Shown piece by piece: positions 52,024 through 59,817 of a stretch of 64,000 bases of DNA (its first letter is position 1; each line of letters opens with the position of its first letter). Position numbers and translations under genes: made by a program. Below the pieces are notes generated by a model, which saw only the letters and a list, made by a program, of their open reading frames with translations, ran no database searches and was not told the origin of the DNA. The stretch lies in assembly GCF_001806325.1 (NCBI RefSeq), contig NZ_CP017580.1:1426001-1490000 (forward strand). Direction: 5' to 3'. The DNA is from Curtobacterium sp. BH-2-1-1. GTDB taxonomy: Bacteria; Actinomycetota; Actinomycetes; Actinomycetales; Microbacteriaceae.

Positions 52024-53052
52024 ATGGAACAGCGACGCATGGGGCGGACGGGGGCTCCCGTCAGCGCGCTGACCCTGGGGAGCCGTGCCGTGTCGACGGT
52101 CGCCGAGCGGGACGTGGACGACGCCGTCCGACTCGTCCACGAGGCGCTCGGGCGCGGGGTCACCGCGGTGGACGTGTCCGACGCCGAGGGGGCGGGCCTC
52201 GCCGAGACCGTCCTCGGTGCCGCACTCGGCGACCGCCGCGACGACGTGTTCCTGGCGGTGCGGTTCGGGGACCCGGTCGACCGGGACCCGTCGCACCACG
52301 GCAACGGACGGCGGTGGATGTTCCGCGCGGTCGAACGGAGTCTCGAACGGCTCGGTACCGACGTCATCGACCTCTACCAGCCGGCGCACCCGGACCCGGC
52401 GACCTCGCTCGACGAGACCCTCGACGCGCTCGCCGACCTCGTCACGCAGGGCAAGATCCGCGCCTTCGGGATCCCGGGCTTCCCGGCCGAGGAGCTCGTC
52501 GAGGCGCAGTGGCTCCGGTCGGGCGGGAAGAGTGCCAACGCGACGCACGCCCCGTACTCGATCCTCACCCGGACGGCGGAGCGGACGACCTTCCCGGTCG
52601 CCCGACGGTTCGGGCTCGGTGTGCTCGCGGCCGCGCCCCTCGCGAGTGGCTGGCTCGCGGGCGCGTACCGGAACGGCACCGTGCAGCCCCGGTCGCCGCG
52701 GGTGGTGGAGCAGCCGCACGCGTACGACATCGGCGCTCCGGCGAACCGGCGGAAGCTCGACGTCGCCGACCGCCTGGGGCACCTCGCGGACGAGTCCGGG
52801 CTCACCCTGCTCGAGCTCGCGGTGGGGTTCGCGCTGACCCACCCGGACGTGTCGAGCGTGGTGATCGGTCCGCGGACGGTCTCGCACGTGGACGCGTACG
52901 CGCAGGCGGCCGAGGTGGTGCTCGACGACGAGGTGCTCGACGCGATCGACCGGATCGTGCCGCCGGGGACGCACGTGCTGGAACGCGACACGGGGGTGGA
53001 GCTGCCAGGGCTCAGCCGGGAGCGGCTCCGCGGACGCGTCCTCACCCACTGA
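52024..53052 (+). CDS. Aldo/keto reductase family protein lacking catalytic residues
   Basis: 342 residues of the (beta/alpha)8 barrel, with GRTGAPVSALTLGS at the start, SLERLGTDVIDLYQ in the middle and SVVIGPRTVSHVD near the NADPH site. The catalytic tetrad is broken: Asp50 is kept, but the Tyr position is Glu55 (DVSDAEG), the Lys position is Arg80 (AVRFG), and the His position is Ala121 (YQPAHPDP). It resembles the voltage-channel beta-like/YajO branch otherwise. It is probably a non-catalytic NADPH sensor or scaffold. TATCGT precedes the ATG by 7 bases. Confidence 0.8.
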   Translation: MEQRRMGRTGAPVSALTLGSRAVSTVAERDVDDAVRLVHEALGRGVTAVDVSDAEGAGLAETVLGAALGDRRDDVFLAVRFGDPVDRDPSHHGNGRRWMFRAVERSLERLGTDVIDLYQPAHPDPATSLDETLDALADLVTQGKIRAFGIPGFPAEELVEAQWLRSGGKSANATHAPYSILTRTAERTTFPVARRFGLGVLAAAPLASGWLAGAYRNGTVQPRSPRVVEQPHAYDIGAPANRRKLDVADRLGHLADESGLTLLELAVGFALTHPDVSSVVIGPRTVSHVDAYAQAAEVVLDDEVLDAIDRIVPPGTHVLERDTGVELPGLSRERLRGRVLTH

Positions 53053-53079
53053 CGCGAGGACCCCGTCAGCGGGACGCGA

Positions 53080-53304
53080 TCAGCGGTACGCGACGACGCT
53101 GATTGCGGCGTGCGCGACCATGACCGGCAGCGCCAGTGCGTGCGGGAGCCGGGCGGCCGTGCGCTCGAGCCGGCCGAGCACGCCGTCGAGGGCGAGCGGG
53201 TGGCGGGTGGCGCCGGTCGCGTCGGCGGTGCCGGTGGTCCGTGCGGGAGCGATCGGACGGGCGGTCGTGGTGCGGGCGGTGCGGGGCTGCAGGATCGTGG
53301 TCAT
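53080..53304 (-). CDS. Small protein divergent from soxR, 74 aa
   Basis: 74 residues: a Thr/Arg/Ala-rich first half and a C-terminal hydrophobic stretch (LPHALALPVMVAHAAISVVAYR). GAGGTCC precedes the ATG. A near-consensus promoter, TTGACA-N17-TATGTT (53380-53352 on the minus strand), lies 48 bases upstream and is overlapped by palindromic sequence adjoining soxR. I recognise no family. The strong promoter argues that it is real and possibly SoxR-controlled. Confidence 0.6.
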   Translation of the reverse strand: MTTILQPRTARTTTARPIAPARTTGTADATGATRHPLALDGVLGRLERTAARLPHALALPVMVAHAAISVVAYR

Positions 53305-53351
53305 GGTCGGACCTCCGGGTCGGGAGCCGCCCCTCGCGGCTCGTGGTACAC

Positions 53352-53390
53352 AACATATTGGACATCAGTTTGCATGTCAACTGTTATGTC
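53352..53390. promoter_or_regulatory. Promoter and palindromes between soxR and the small gene
   Basis: The minus-strand promoter TTGACA-N17-TATGTT occupies 53352-53380. Inverted repeats overlie it: CAGTT-N8-AACTG (53366-53383) and GACAT/ATGTC (53361-53365 and 53386-53390). The 18-base repeat has the length of a SoxR box but not its usual bases. Confidence 0.6.
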
Positions 53391-53429
53391 AGGCGATCTC
53401 GACGAGCCCCGCGCCGTAGGATCTCGACC

Positions 53430-53918
53430 ATGGTGGAGATCCCGCGTCCGAGCCCGACCGACCTCCTCACGATCGGCGAGGTCGTCGCCCGGACCGGGGT
53501 CGCGGCGTCGGCCCTGCACTTCTACGAGCGCAAGGGCCTCATCCACCCCGAGCGCACCGCCGGCGGCACCCGCCTCTACCCACGACACGTCGAGCGGCGC
53601 ATCGCGATCATCCAGGTCGCCAAGCGCCTCGGGATCCCGCTGAGCGAGGTCGCCGAGCAGTTCGAGACGCTGCCCTCCGACCGCATGCCGTCGCTGCGGG
53701 ACTGGAACCGCCTGAACGAGCGGTGGCGGGCACGACTCCGCGCCCGGCAGCTCGAACTGGAGCGCCTGCAGGAGGAGATGACGCAGTGCATCGGCTGCGG
53801 CTGCGTGTCGTTGAACGCCTGCCTCGTGATGAACCCGGGCGACGAGCTCGGTGCCGAGGGGCACGGAGCCCGGCGGTTGCTGCCGATCGCGGACGAGGTG
53901 CCGGACCGGACCGTCTGA
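53430..53918 (+). CDS. soxR: SoxR, redox-sensitive MerR-family regulator
   Basis: 162 residues. The MerR helix-turn-helix is at about 13-50 (LTIGEVVARTGVAASALHFYERKGLI, seen as VARTGVAASALHFYERKG). The C-terminal [2Fe-2S] ligands are Cys120, Cys123, Cys125 and Cys131 in QCIGCGCVSLNAC. SoxR is activated by oxidation of the cluster by redox-cycling compounds. No soxS is present, as in other actinobacteria, where SoxR directly controls a few genes. TAGGAT lies 7 bases before the ATG. The stop codon begins the following palindrome. Confidence 0.9.
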   Translation: MVEIPRPSPTDLLTIGEVVARTGVAASALHFYERKGLIHPERTAGGTRLYPRHVERRIAIIQVAKRLGIPLSEVAEQFETLPSDRMPSLRDWNRLNERWRARLRARQLELERLQEEMTQCIGCGCVSLNACLVMNPGDELGAEGHGARRLLPIADEVPDRTV

Positions 53919-53964
53919 CGGCCTGGAGGGACGGTGCGGGCCCGACCCGCGCCTCCAGGCCGTC
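53917..53964. repeat. Dispersed palindrome between convergent soxR and MarR genes
   Basis: Arms 53917-53940 and 53941-53964 pair at 20 of 24 positions with a GGGCCC centre. The left arm starts in the soxR stop codon, as in the copy at 29289. Confidence 0.8.
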
Positions 53965-53981
53965 GACCGGTCGCGTCGCGG

Positions 53982-54428
53982 TCAGCGCGTCGCGTCGCGC
54001 AGGTGGTCGTCGATGCGCGTGAGCGTCGCGAACGTCGTCGCCACACCCTCGTCGTCGCCCGCGAGCGCCTGCCGGAGCATGCCGGCCCAGTGCGCGTGCA
54101 GCCGCTCGATGCTGCCCACGGCGAGCTCGGTCGAGTACAGCTGCACGGTCCGGGCGTCGTCCGGGTCGGGCCGACGCTCGACCATCCCCTTCGCCACGAG
54201 CGACCCGACCGCGACGCTGAGGTTGCTGCGCTTGAGGGCCGTCGCCTCGGCCACCGCGCTCGGCGTCGACCCGGGGTTCCGGTCGATCCAGCGCATCACG
54301 AGGGCCTCGGTGCCGGTGAGCGGCACGATGTCGAGCGACCTCGCACCGTGCGGGTCGATCTCGCGCGAGATCCGGAGCACGACGTCGGCGAGCTCGGCGA
54401 GGAGGTCGTCGGACGGCGCGGATCCCAT
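53982..54428 (-). CDS. MarR family transcriptional regulator
   Basis: 148 residues. The winged helix reads TPSAVAEATALKRSNLSVAVGSLVAKGMVERRPDPDDARTV, seen as LKRSNLSVAVGSLVAKGMVE. It is divergent from a Bcr/CflA-type drug pump, with a TTATG-N4-CATAA palindrome between, so it likely represses the pump. TAGGGT lies 7 bases before the ATG. Confidence 0.85.
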   Translation of the reverse strand: MGSAPSDDLLAELADVVLRISREIDPHGARSLDIVPLTGTEALVMRWIDRNPGSTPSAVAEATALKRSNLSVAVGSLVAKGMVERRPDPDDARTVQLYSTELAVGSIERLHAHWAGMLRQALAGDDEGVATTFATLTRIDDHLRDATR

Positions 54429-54457
54429 GCCGTCACCCTACCGACGTCGCGCATCAG

Positions 54458-54471
54458 TTATGCTTTCATAA
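54458..54471. promoter_or_regulatory. MarR operator TTATG-N4-CATAA
   Basis: A perfect 5-4-5 inverted repeat just 2 bases before the ATG of the drug-pump gene, in the gap shared with the MarR gene. Binding here would block transcription or initiation of the pump gene. Confidence 0.7.
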
Positions 54472-54473
54472 TC

Positions 54474-55727
54474 ATGACCACGGACACCGGCTCCATCCGC
54501 GCGCACGCCGCGACACCCACGACCCGGCAGCAGGGCATCACCACCGGCCTGCTGCTCGTGCTCGGCCTGCTGAGCGCCGTCGCGCCCTTCGCGACCGACC
54601 TCTACCTGCCGGCCTTCCCGCAGATGACCACCGAACTGCAGGCGTCGGCGACGACCGTGCAGCTCACCCTCACCGCGTTCCTCGTCGGCGTGACCGCGGG
54701 ACAGCTCGTCTTCGGACCGCTGTCCGACCGGTTCGGCCGGGTGCCGCCGCTCCTCGCCGGCGCCGCACTGTGCGTGCTCGCGAGCGCCGCGGCCGTGCTC
54801 GCACCGAACGTCGGCGTGCTCGTCGTCGCCCGCCTGCTGCAGGGCCTCGGCGGCGCGGCCGGCATGGTGATCGGTCGCGCGGTGATCTCCGACCTCGCGA
54901 CGGGCAAGCCGGCGGCGCGGGCGTTCTCGCTCATGATGATCGTCGGCGGGGTCGCCCCGGTGGTCGCGCCCCTGCTCGGTGGGCTCCTCACCGGGCCGAT
55001 CGGCTGGCGCGGGCTCCTCACCATCGTGCTCGGCCTGTCGGTCCTCATGCTCGTGGCGGTGCTCGCCGTGGTCCGCGAGACGCACCTGCGTTCGCGCCGC
55101 GATGCCCTGCGTGCCGAGCGACGGGCGTCCGGCGCGACGGGCTCGCCGCTGCGGGCACTCCGCTCCCGGACGTTCGTCGGGTACACCGCGGTGTTCGGCT
55201 TCGCGTTCGCCGTGATGATGGCGTACATCTCCGCGTCACCGTTCCTGTACCAGGACATGCTCGGGCTCGGCACGGTGGGCTACGGTCTCGCGTTCGGCTG
55301 CAACGCCCTCGCACTGATGGGCGTGAGCATCCTCTCGGCGAAGCTCACGGCGACGCGCTCGGTCACCGGGGTGCTCGCGCTCGGCATCGTCCTCGTGCTG
55401 GCCTCGACCGTCGCGTTCGCGCTGCTCGTCGTCACGTCGGCACCGGTGTTCTGGCTCGCCGTCCCGCTGTTCACCGCCGTGGGGTCGCTCGGCCTCGTGC
55501 TCGGCAACGCGACCGCACTCGCACTCGGGGCGGTGCCGCAGGCTGCCGGGAGCGCCTCGGCGGTGCTGGGCGCCCTGCAGTTCGGGCTCGCGGCGCTCGT
55601 GTCGCCGCTCGTGAGCATCGGCGGCGAGGGCACGGCGGCGCCGCTCGCGGTCGTGATGCTCGCGGCCGCGGTGGTCGCCGTGGTGGCGCTGCTGGCCGCG
55701 CGCGGTCGGCGCGGCGTCAGCGCGTGA
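54474..55727 (+). CDS. Bcr/CflA-type multidrug efflux MFS transporter
   Basis: 417 residues, twelve helices. Family motifs are present: PFATDLYLPAFPQM in helix 1, GPLSDRFGRVPPL in loop 2-3, and ARLLQGLGGAAGMVIGRA. The closest known proteins export bicyclomycin, chloramphenicol or sulfonamides. It is divergent from and likely regulated by the MarR gene. Its end overlaps the convergent PAP2 gene by 11 bases. Confidence 0.9.
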   Translation: MTTDTGSIRAHAATPTTRQQGITTGLLLVLGLLSAVAPFATDLYLPAFPQMTTELQASATTVQLTLTAFLVGVTAGQLVFGPLSDRFGRVPPLLAGAALCVLASAAAVLAPNVGVLVVARLLQGLGGAAGMVIGRAVISDLATGKPAARAFSLMMIVGGVAPVVAPLLGGLLTGPIGWRGLLTIVLGLSVLMLVAVLAVVRETHLRSRRDALRAERRASGATGSPLRALRSRTFVGYTAVFGFAFAVMMAYISASPFLYQDMLGLGTVGYGLAFGCNALALMGVSILSAKLTATRSVTGVLALGIVLVLASTVAFALLVVTSAPVFWLAVPLFTAVGSLGLVLGNATALALGAVPQAAGSASAVLGALQFGLAALVSPLVSIGGEGTAAPLAVVMLAAAVVAVVALLAARGRRGVSA

Positions 55728-56442
55728 CCTCGCGCTGCGCCGCACGGCCCCGGGGCCGCAGGAACGGGATCTTCGGCATGAGCCAGTCGACCCACACCAC
55801 CCGCACGCCCGGCGCGACGGCGAGCGCCCACAGGATCGACGCGGCGGCGTCCGTCGGGTAGTGCACGGCGTCGATCGACACCGCGAAGAACACGACGACG
55901 ATCGCCACGACCCCGAGCCCCAGCGCGAGGCGGTGCCACCGGGTGTCGCGGAGCAGCCAGATGAGCGCGATGACGAACGCGGTGATGTAGACCGTGTGCC
56001 CGCTCGGGTAGCCGGGGTCCGGCTGCACCGGGAACGGGTGCGGCAGCACGGCGACGTCCGGACGGGCCCGGTGCACGATCTCCTTGACGACGGCGGACGG
56101 CACCCACGTGATCGCGATCGTGCCCCCGAACGCCAGCGCCGGGCGGAGGTCGCGGGTCCGCCACCAGATCACCGCGACGACCACGACCGTGATCCCGATC
56201 GCCGGGGCGGGACTGATGACGTGGTAGACCGCCGTCGTGAACGCCCCGAGGGCGCCGGTGTGCAGCCCGTTGAGCGCCTTCGAGAGCCCGAGGTCGACCG
56301 TGCCGAGGGTGAACCCGACGATCGTGATGAGGACGACGGCGACGACGGCGATCGCCACCGACGCGAGCGGGTAGCGGCTCCGGTCGAGGATCCCGTACTC
56401 GTCGGACGCTCGTCGGCGGGGGCGGAGATCGTGGTCGGACAT
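55717..56442 (-). CDS. PAP2 superfamily phosphatase, membrane-bound
   Basis: 241 residues with about six membrane helices. Motif 1 is KEIVHRARP, motif 2 is YPSGHT, and motif 3 is reduced to DAVHYPTD: the catalytic His and Asp are present but the usual Ser-Arg before them reads Ala-Val. PAP2 enzymes dephosphorylate lipid phosphates such as undecaprenyl pyrophosphate or phosphatidate. The altered motif 3 may weaken activity. Convergent with the drug pump, divergent from the PoxB-like gene. Confidence 0.8.
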   Translation of the reverse strand: MSDHDLRPRRRASDEYGILDRSRYPLASVAIAVVAVVLITIVGFTLGTVDLGLSKALNGLHTGALGAFTTAVYHVISPAPAIGITVVVVAVIWWRTRDLRPALAFGGTIAITWVPSAVVKEIVHRARPDVAVLPHPFPVQPDPGYPSGHTVYITAFVIALIWLLRDTRWHRLALGLGVVAIVVVFFAVSIDAVHYPTDAAASILWALAVAPGVRVVWVDWLMPKIPFLRPRGRAAQREVTR

Positions 56443-56552
56443 CCGCCCATCGTCGCAGGTGCGGCGTCCGGGCGGCCCCGAGTTCGGTGTCGGACGATCA
56501 GAGGTCGCTCAGTGAACGGCGGGGATCAGCCGCCAGGACTAGACACGAAGGC

Positions 56553-58277
56553 ATGACAACCGTTGCCGAGAACATCGTCGCCACCCTCCGTCAGAACGAC
56601 GTCGAACGGGTCTACGGTCTCCCCGGGGACTCCCTCAACGGCTTCACCGACGCGCTGCGCAAGGACGGCACGATCCGGTGGGAGCACGTCCGCCACGAGG
56701 AGGCGGCCGCGTTCGCCGCCTCCGCCGAGGCCGAGCTGACCGGGAACCTCGCCGTGTGTGCGGGCAGCTGCGGTCCCGGCAACCTGCACCTGATCAACGG
56801 CCTCTACGACGCGAACCGCTCCCGCGTGCCGGTCCTCGCGATCGCTGCGCACATCCCCACGGCGGAGATCGGTTCCGGCTACTTCCAGGAGACCCACCCG
56901 CAGGAGCTCTTCCGCGAGTGCTCGGTCTACGTCGAGTACGTCGCCGACCCGTCCCAGATGCCGCGCCTGCTCGAGATCGCGATGCGCGCCGCGGTCGAGA
57001 AGCGCGGCGTCGCCGTGCTCGTCATCCCGGGCGACGTGCTCCTCGCCGAGGCCGTCGCGCCCCGCGTCACGACCATCGAGCGCGCCGAGCCGCGGATCAT
57101 CCCCGCACAGGCCGAGCTGGAGCGCACCGCGGAGCTGCTCAACGGCGCCGACAAGGTCACCATCCTCGCCGGCGCCGGCGTCGCGGGCGCCCACGACGAG
57201 GTCATCGCCCTCGCCGAACGCCTGCAGGCCCCGATCGTGCACGCCCTGCGCGGCAAGGAGCACATCGAGTGGGACAACCCCTACGACGTCGGCATGACCG
57301 GGCTCCTCGGCTTCGCCTCCGGGTACCGCGCGATGGAGGACGCCGACGTGGTCCTCATGCTCGGCACCGACTTCCCCTACCAGCAGTTCTTCCCCGCGAA
57401 GGCGAAGCACGTGCAGGTCGACATCCGCGGCGAACAGCTCGGCAAGCGGCACCCGGTGGACATCGGCCTGGTCGGCACCGTCAAGGACACGGCGCTCGCC
57501 CTCATCCCGCTGCTCACCGGGTCGCACCCCACGAAGCACCTCGAGGACGCACGCAAGCACTACGCGAAGACCCGCGCGAAGCTCGACGACCTGGCCGTGC
57601 CGGCCGGCAAGCACAAGCCGTTGCACCCGCAGTACGTCGCACGTGCGCTCGACCGGCTCGCCGACCAGGACGCCGTGTTCATCCCCGACGTCGGCTCCCC
57701 CGTCGTGTGGGCGTCGCGGTACCTCACCATGAACGGCGACCGGCGGCTGATCGGGTCGTTCGTGCACGGCACGATGGCGAACGCGGTGCCGCAGGCGATC
57801 GGTGCGCAGGCGGCGTTCCCCGACCGGCAGGTCATCGCCATGGCCGGCGACGGCGGCCTCGCGATGCTGCTCGGCGAGCTCATCACGATCGTGCAGAACA
57901 AGCTGCCCGTGAAGATCGTCGTGTTCGACAACTCGTCCCTGAACTTCGTCGAGCTCGAGATGAAGGCGGCCGGGTTCGTCACCTACGGCACCGAGTTGCA
58001 GAACCCCGACTTCGCGAAGGTCGCCGAGGCGATCGGCATCGCGGGCTTCCGCGTCGACGAGTCCGACCAGCTCGAGGACGCGCTCGCCGCCGCCCTCGCG
58101 CACGACGGCCCTGCGCTCGTGTCGGTCAAGGCCGACCGTCAGGAGCTCTCGATGCCGCCGGCGGTGACCCTCGAGCAGGCGAAGGGCTTCACGCTCTACG
58201 CGATCCGCACCGTGCTGTCCGGTCGCGGCGACGAGCTGCTCGACCTCGCGTCGACGAACTTCCGCCAGTTCATCTGA
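56553..58277 (+). CDS. poxB: Thiamine-pyrophosphate-dependent pyruvate oxidase/dehydrogenase (PoxB-like)
   Basis: 574 residues. The catalytic Glu region is WEHVRHEEAAAFAASAEAEL, the central FAD/PP domain follows, and the ThDP motif is GDGGLAMLLGELITI ending in VVFDNSSLN. Length and order match pyruvate:quinone oxidoreductase (PoxB), which makes acetate and CO2 from pyruvate at the membrane; a C-terminal amphipathic region is plausible (TLYAIRTVLSGRG). TAGACA lies 7 bases before the ATG, with AAGG just upstream. Sister enzymes such as acetolactate synthase are less likely given the motif set. Confidence 0.85.
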   Translation: MTTVAENIVATLRQNDVERVYGLPGDSLNGFTDALRKDGTIRWEHVRHEEAAAFAASAEAELTGNLAVCAGSCGPGNLHLINGLYDANRSRVPVLAIAAHIPTAEIGSGYFQETHPQELFRECSVYVEYVADPSQMPRLLEIAMRAAVEKRGVAVLVIPGDVLLAEAVAPRVTTIERAEPRIIPAQAELERTAELLNGADKVTILAGAGVAGAHDEVIALAERLQAPIVHALRGKEHIEWDNPYDVGMTGLLGFASGYRAMEDADVVLMLGTDFPYQQFFPAKAKHVQVDIRGEQLGKRHPVDIGLVGTVKDTALALIPLLTGSHPTKHLEDARKHYAKTRAKLDDLAVPAGKHKPLHPQYVARALDRLADQDAVFIPDVGSPVVWASRYLTMNGDRRLIGSFVHGTMANAVPQAIGAQAAFPDRQVIAMAGDGGLAMLLGELITIVQNKLPVKIVVFDNSSLNFVELEMKAAGFVTYGTELQNPDFAKVAEAIGIAGFRVDESDQLEDALAAALAHDGPALVSVKADRQELSMPPAVTLEQAKGFTLYAIRTVLSGRGDELLDLASTNFRQFI

Positions 58278-58296
58278 CCGACGACGGCGGCGCGGG

Positions 58297-58944
58297 TCAG
58301 GACTCCGCGCCGCCCTCGGCGACGATGTCCGGCGCCGGGTCGAGCGAGGCGCGGACCACGACGTCGAGCGCGGTGACGATCCGGTCGAGGTCGAGCGAGG
58401 GGCCGTCCCCGGCGATGTCCGGGGTGGCCGGGACGTGCACGAAGCCGGCTCGGAAGCCCTCGCGATCGGCGAACGACATGAGCTCGTAGAACACCTGGTT
58501 GCAGGTGAACGTCCCCGCCGTGTTGGACACCGCAGCGGGGACACCGGCTGCCCGGACGTCCCGGACGATCCGCTTGATCGGCAGTCCGCTGAACGCTGCC
58601 GGGGCGCCGAACGGATCGATCGGCTCGTCCACCGGCTGCGCGCCCGCGTTGTCCGGGATCCGGGCGTCCATGACGTTGATCGCGACGCGCTCCGGTGTCA
58701 CCGCGGCCCGTCCGGCAGCGAGCCCGGTCGCGATGGCGACGGCGGGACGGTGCTTCGCGATCGCCGCCGCGAGCCGCGACCGCTCCTCGGCGAAGACCAC
58801 CGGCAGCTGCTCGACGACGAGCGTCGCCGGTCCGTCCCACGTGGCCGCGAGCCGCTGCGCGGCTTCCCACGAGGGGTTCACGGCGTCGCCGCCGAACGGT
58901 TCGAAGGCGGTCAGCAGGACGGTCGGTTCGGTCGCGTCAGCCAC
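58297..58944 (-). CDS. pcp: Pyroglutamyl-peptidase I
   Basis: 215 residues. The fold starts VLLTAFEPFGGDAVNPSW; the catalytic triad is Glu85 (TPERVAIN), Cys148 (NTAGTFTCNQ) and His170 (FVHVPATP). It removes N-terminal pyroglutamate from peptides in the cytoplasm. TACGAT lies 6 bases before the GTG at 58944, so the message is probably leaderless. Stand-alone gene; a dispersed palindrome lies 20 bases upstream of its start. Confidence 0.9.
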   Translation of the reverse strand: MADATEPTVLLTAFEPFGGDAVNPSWEAAQRLAATWDGPATLVVEQLPVVFAEERSRLAAAIAKHRPAVAIATGLAAGRAAVTPERVAINVMDARIPDNAGAQPVDEPIDPFGAPAAFSGLPIKRIVRDVRAAGVPAAVSNTAGTFTCNQVFYELMSFADREGFRAGFVHVPATPDIAGDGPSLDLDRIVTALDVVVRASLDPAPDIVAEGGAES

Positions 58945-58963
58945 GTCCTCATCGTAGGGACCT

Positions 58964-59011
58964 GCGGGCCGGGAGGCGCGGTGCGGGCCCGACCCGCGCC
59001 TCCCGTTCGTC
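58964..59011. repeat. Dispersed palindrome after an SDR gene
   Basis: Left arm 58964-58987 and right arm 58988-59011 pair over most of their length with a GGGCCC centre. It lies 7 bases after the SDR stop (minus strand), in terminator position. Confidence 0.75.
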
Positions 59012-59017
59012 GGATGG

Positions 59018-59716
59018 TCACCATCCGAGCGGCGCGCCGTCCTCCAGGAGGACACCCGTCGGACCGTCGGGGCCCGCGGCGGCCGCCGCGGCGACCGTCG
59101 CCGCACTGACCTCGACCGGACGGCCGTGCGGGTTCGGCACACCCCCGAACTCGGTCGCGGTGTACCCGGGCTCGACCGCGACGAAGTGGACCTCCGGCAC
59201 GGCACGGGCGTACTGCACGGTGAGCATCGACACCGCCGCCTTGCTCGCGCCGTAGACGATCGCCTGGTACTGCGACGCCGGCTTCTCCGGGTCGTGGTTG
59301 GCCGCGAACGAACCGAGCGCGCTCGAGATGTTCACGACGATCGGGGCGGCCGAGGACCGCAGCAGCGGCAGCGCGGCCTCGGTCGTGCGGACGACGCTCA
59401 CGGCGTTCGTGTCGAACACCTCGAGCGCCTCCGGTCCGTCCAGCCCGAGCTTGCCGATGCCGGCGTTGTTCACCAGCACGTCGAGCCCGCCGGCGGCACC
59501 GATGGTCGCGAACGCCGCGGCGACCGAGGCGTCGTCCGTGACGTCGAGCTGCACGGCACGGACCGCGTTCGGTCCCGTGCTGATCTCGTGGGCCACCGCG
59601 TGGCCGGTGTCGAGGTCGCGGGCGCCGATCCACACGGTGTGGCCGGCGGCGGCGAGCTGGCGGGCGGTCTCCTTGCCGAGGCCGCGTGTGGCCCCGGTGA
59701 CGAATGTCGTTGTCAT
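59018..59716 (-). CDS. SDR family NAD(P)-dependent oxidoreductase
   Basis: 232 residues. TGATRGLGKE (cofactor loop), NNAGIGKLG, ISSALGS and the catalytic YGASK are all present. It is divergent from an XRE-MmyB-type regulator at 59818; this SDR/regulator pair is common in actinobacteria, with the regulator controlling the SDR. The substrate is unknown. A 9-base inverted repeat in the 101-base gap is the likely operator. Confidence 0.85.
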   Translation of the reverse strand: MTTTFVTGATRGLGKETARQLAAAGHTVWIGARDLDTGHAVAHEISTGPNAVRAVQLDVTDDASVAAAFATIGAAGGLDVLVNNAGIGKLGLDGPEALEVFDTNAVSVVRTTEAALPLLRSSAAPIVVNISSALGSFAANHDPEKPASQYQAIVYGASKAAVSMLTVQYARAVPEVHFVAVEPGYTATEFGGVPNPHGRPVEVSAATVAAAAAAGPDGPTGVLLEDGAPLGW

Positions 59717-59756
59717 GGCCCCAGCGTCGCTCCGGCGAGCGCCCTCGGGGAGCCGT

Positions 59757-59793
59757 CCCGCTGTCGTAGGACTGCTGGACCCAGGACAGCGGG
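59757..59793. promoter_or_regulatory. CCCGCTGTC / GACAGCGGG inverted repeat
   Basis: Perfect 9-base arms (59757-59765 and 59785-59793) enclose 19 bases containing repeated GGAC blocks. It lies 25 bases before the regulator's GTG. Likely operator of the XRE-MmyB protein. Confidence 0.6.
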
Positions 59794-59817
59794 CTCGACG
59801 GGTCGCAGACTGGAGCC

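Noticed and set aside
56526..58544. 672-residue minus-strand open frame opposite poxB
   Set aside because: Arg/Val/Gly-rich shadow; it would also run through the pcp gene in another frame.
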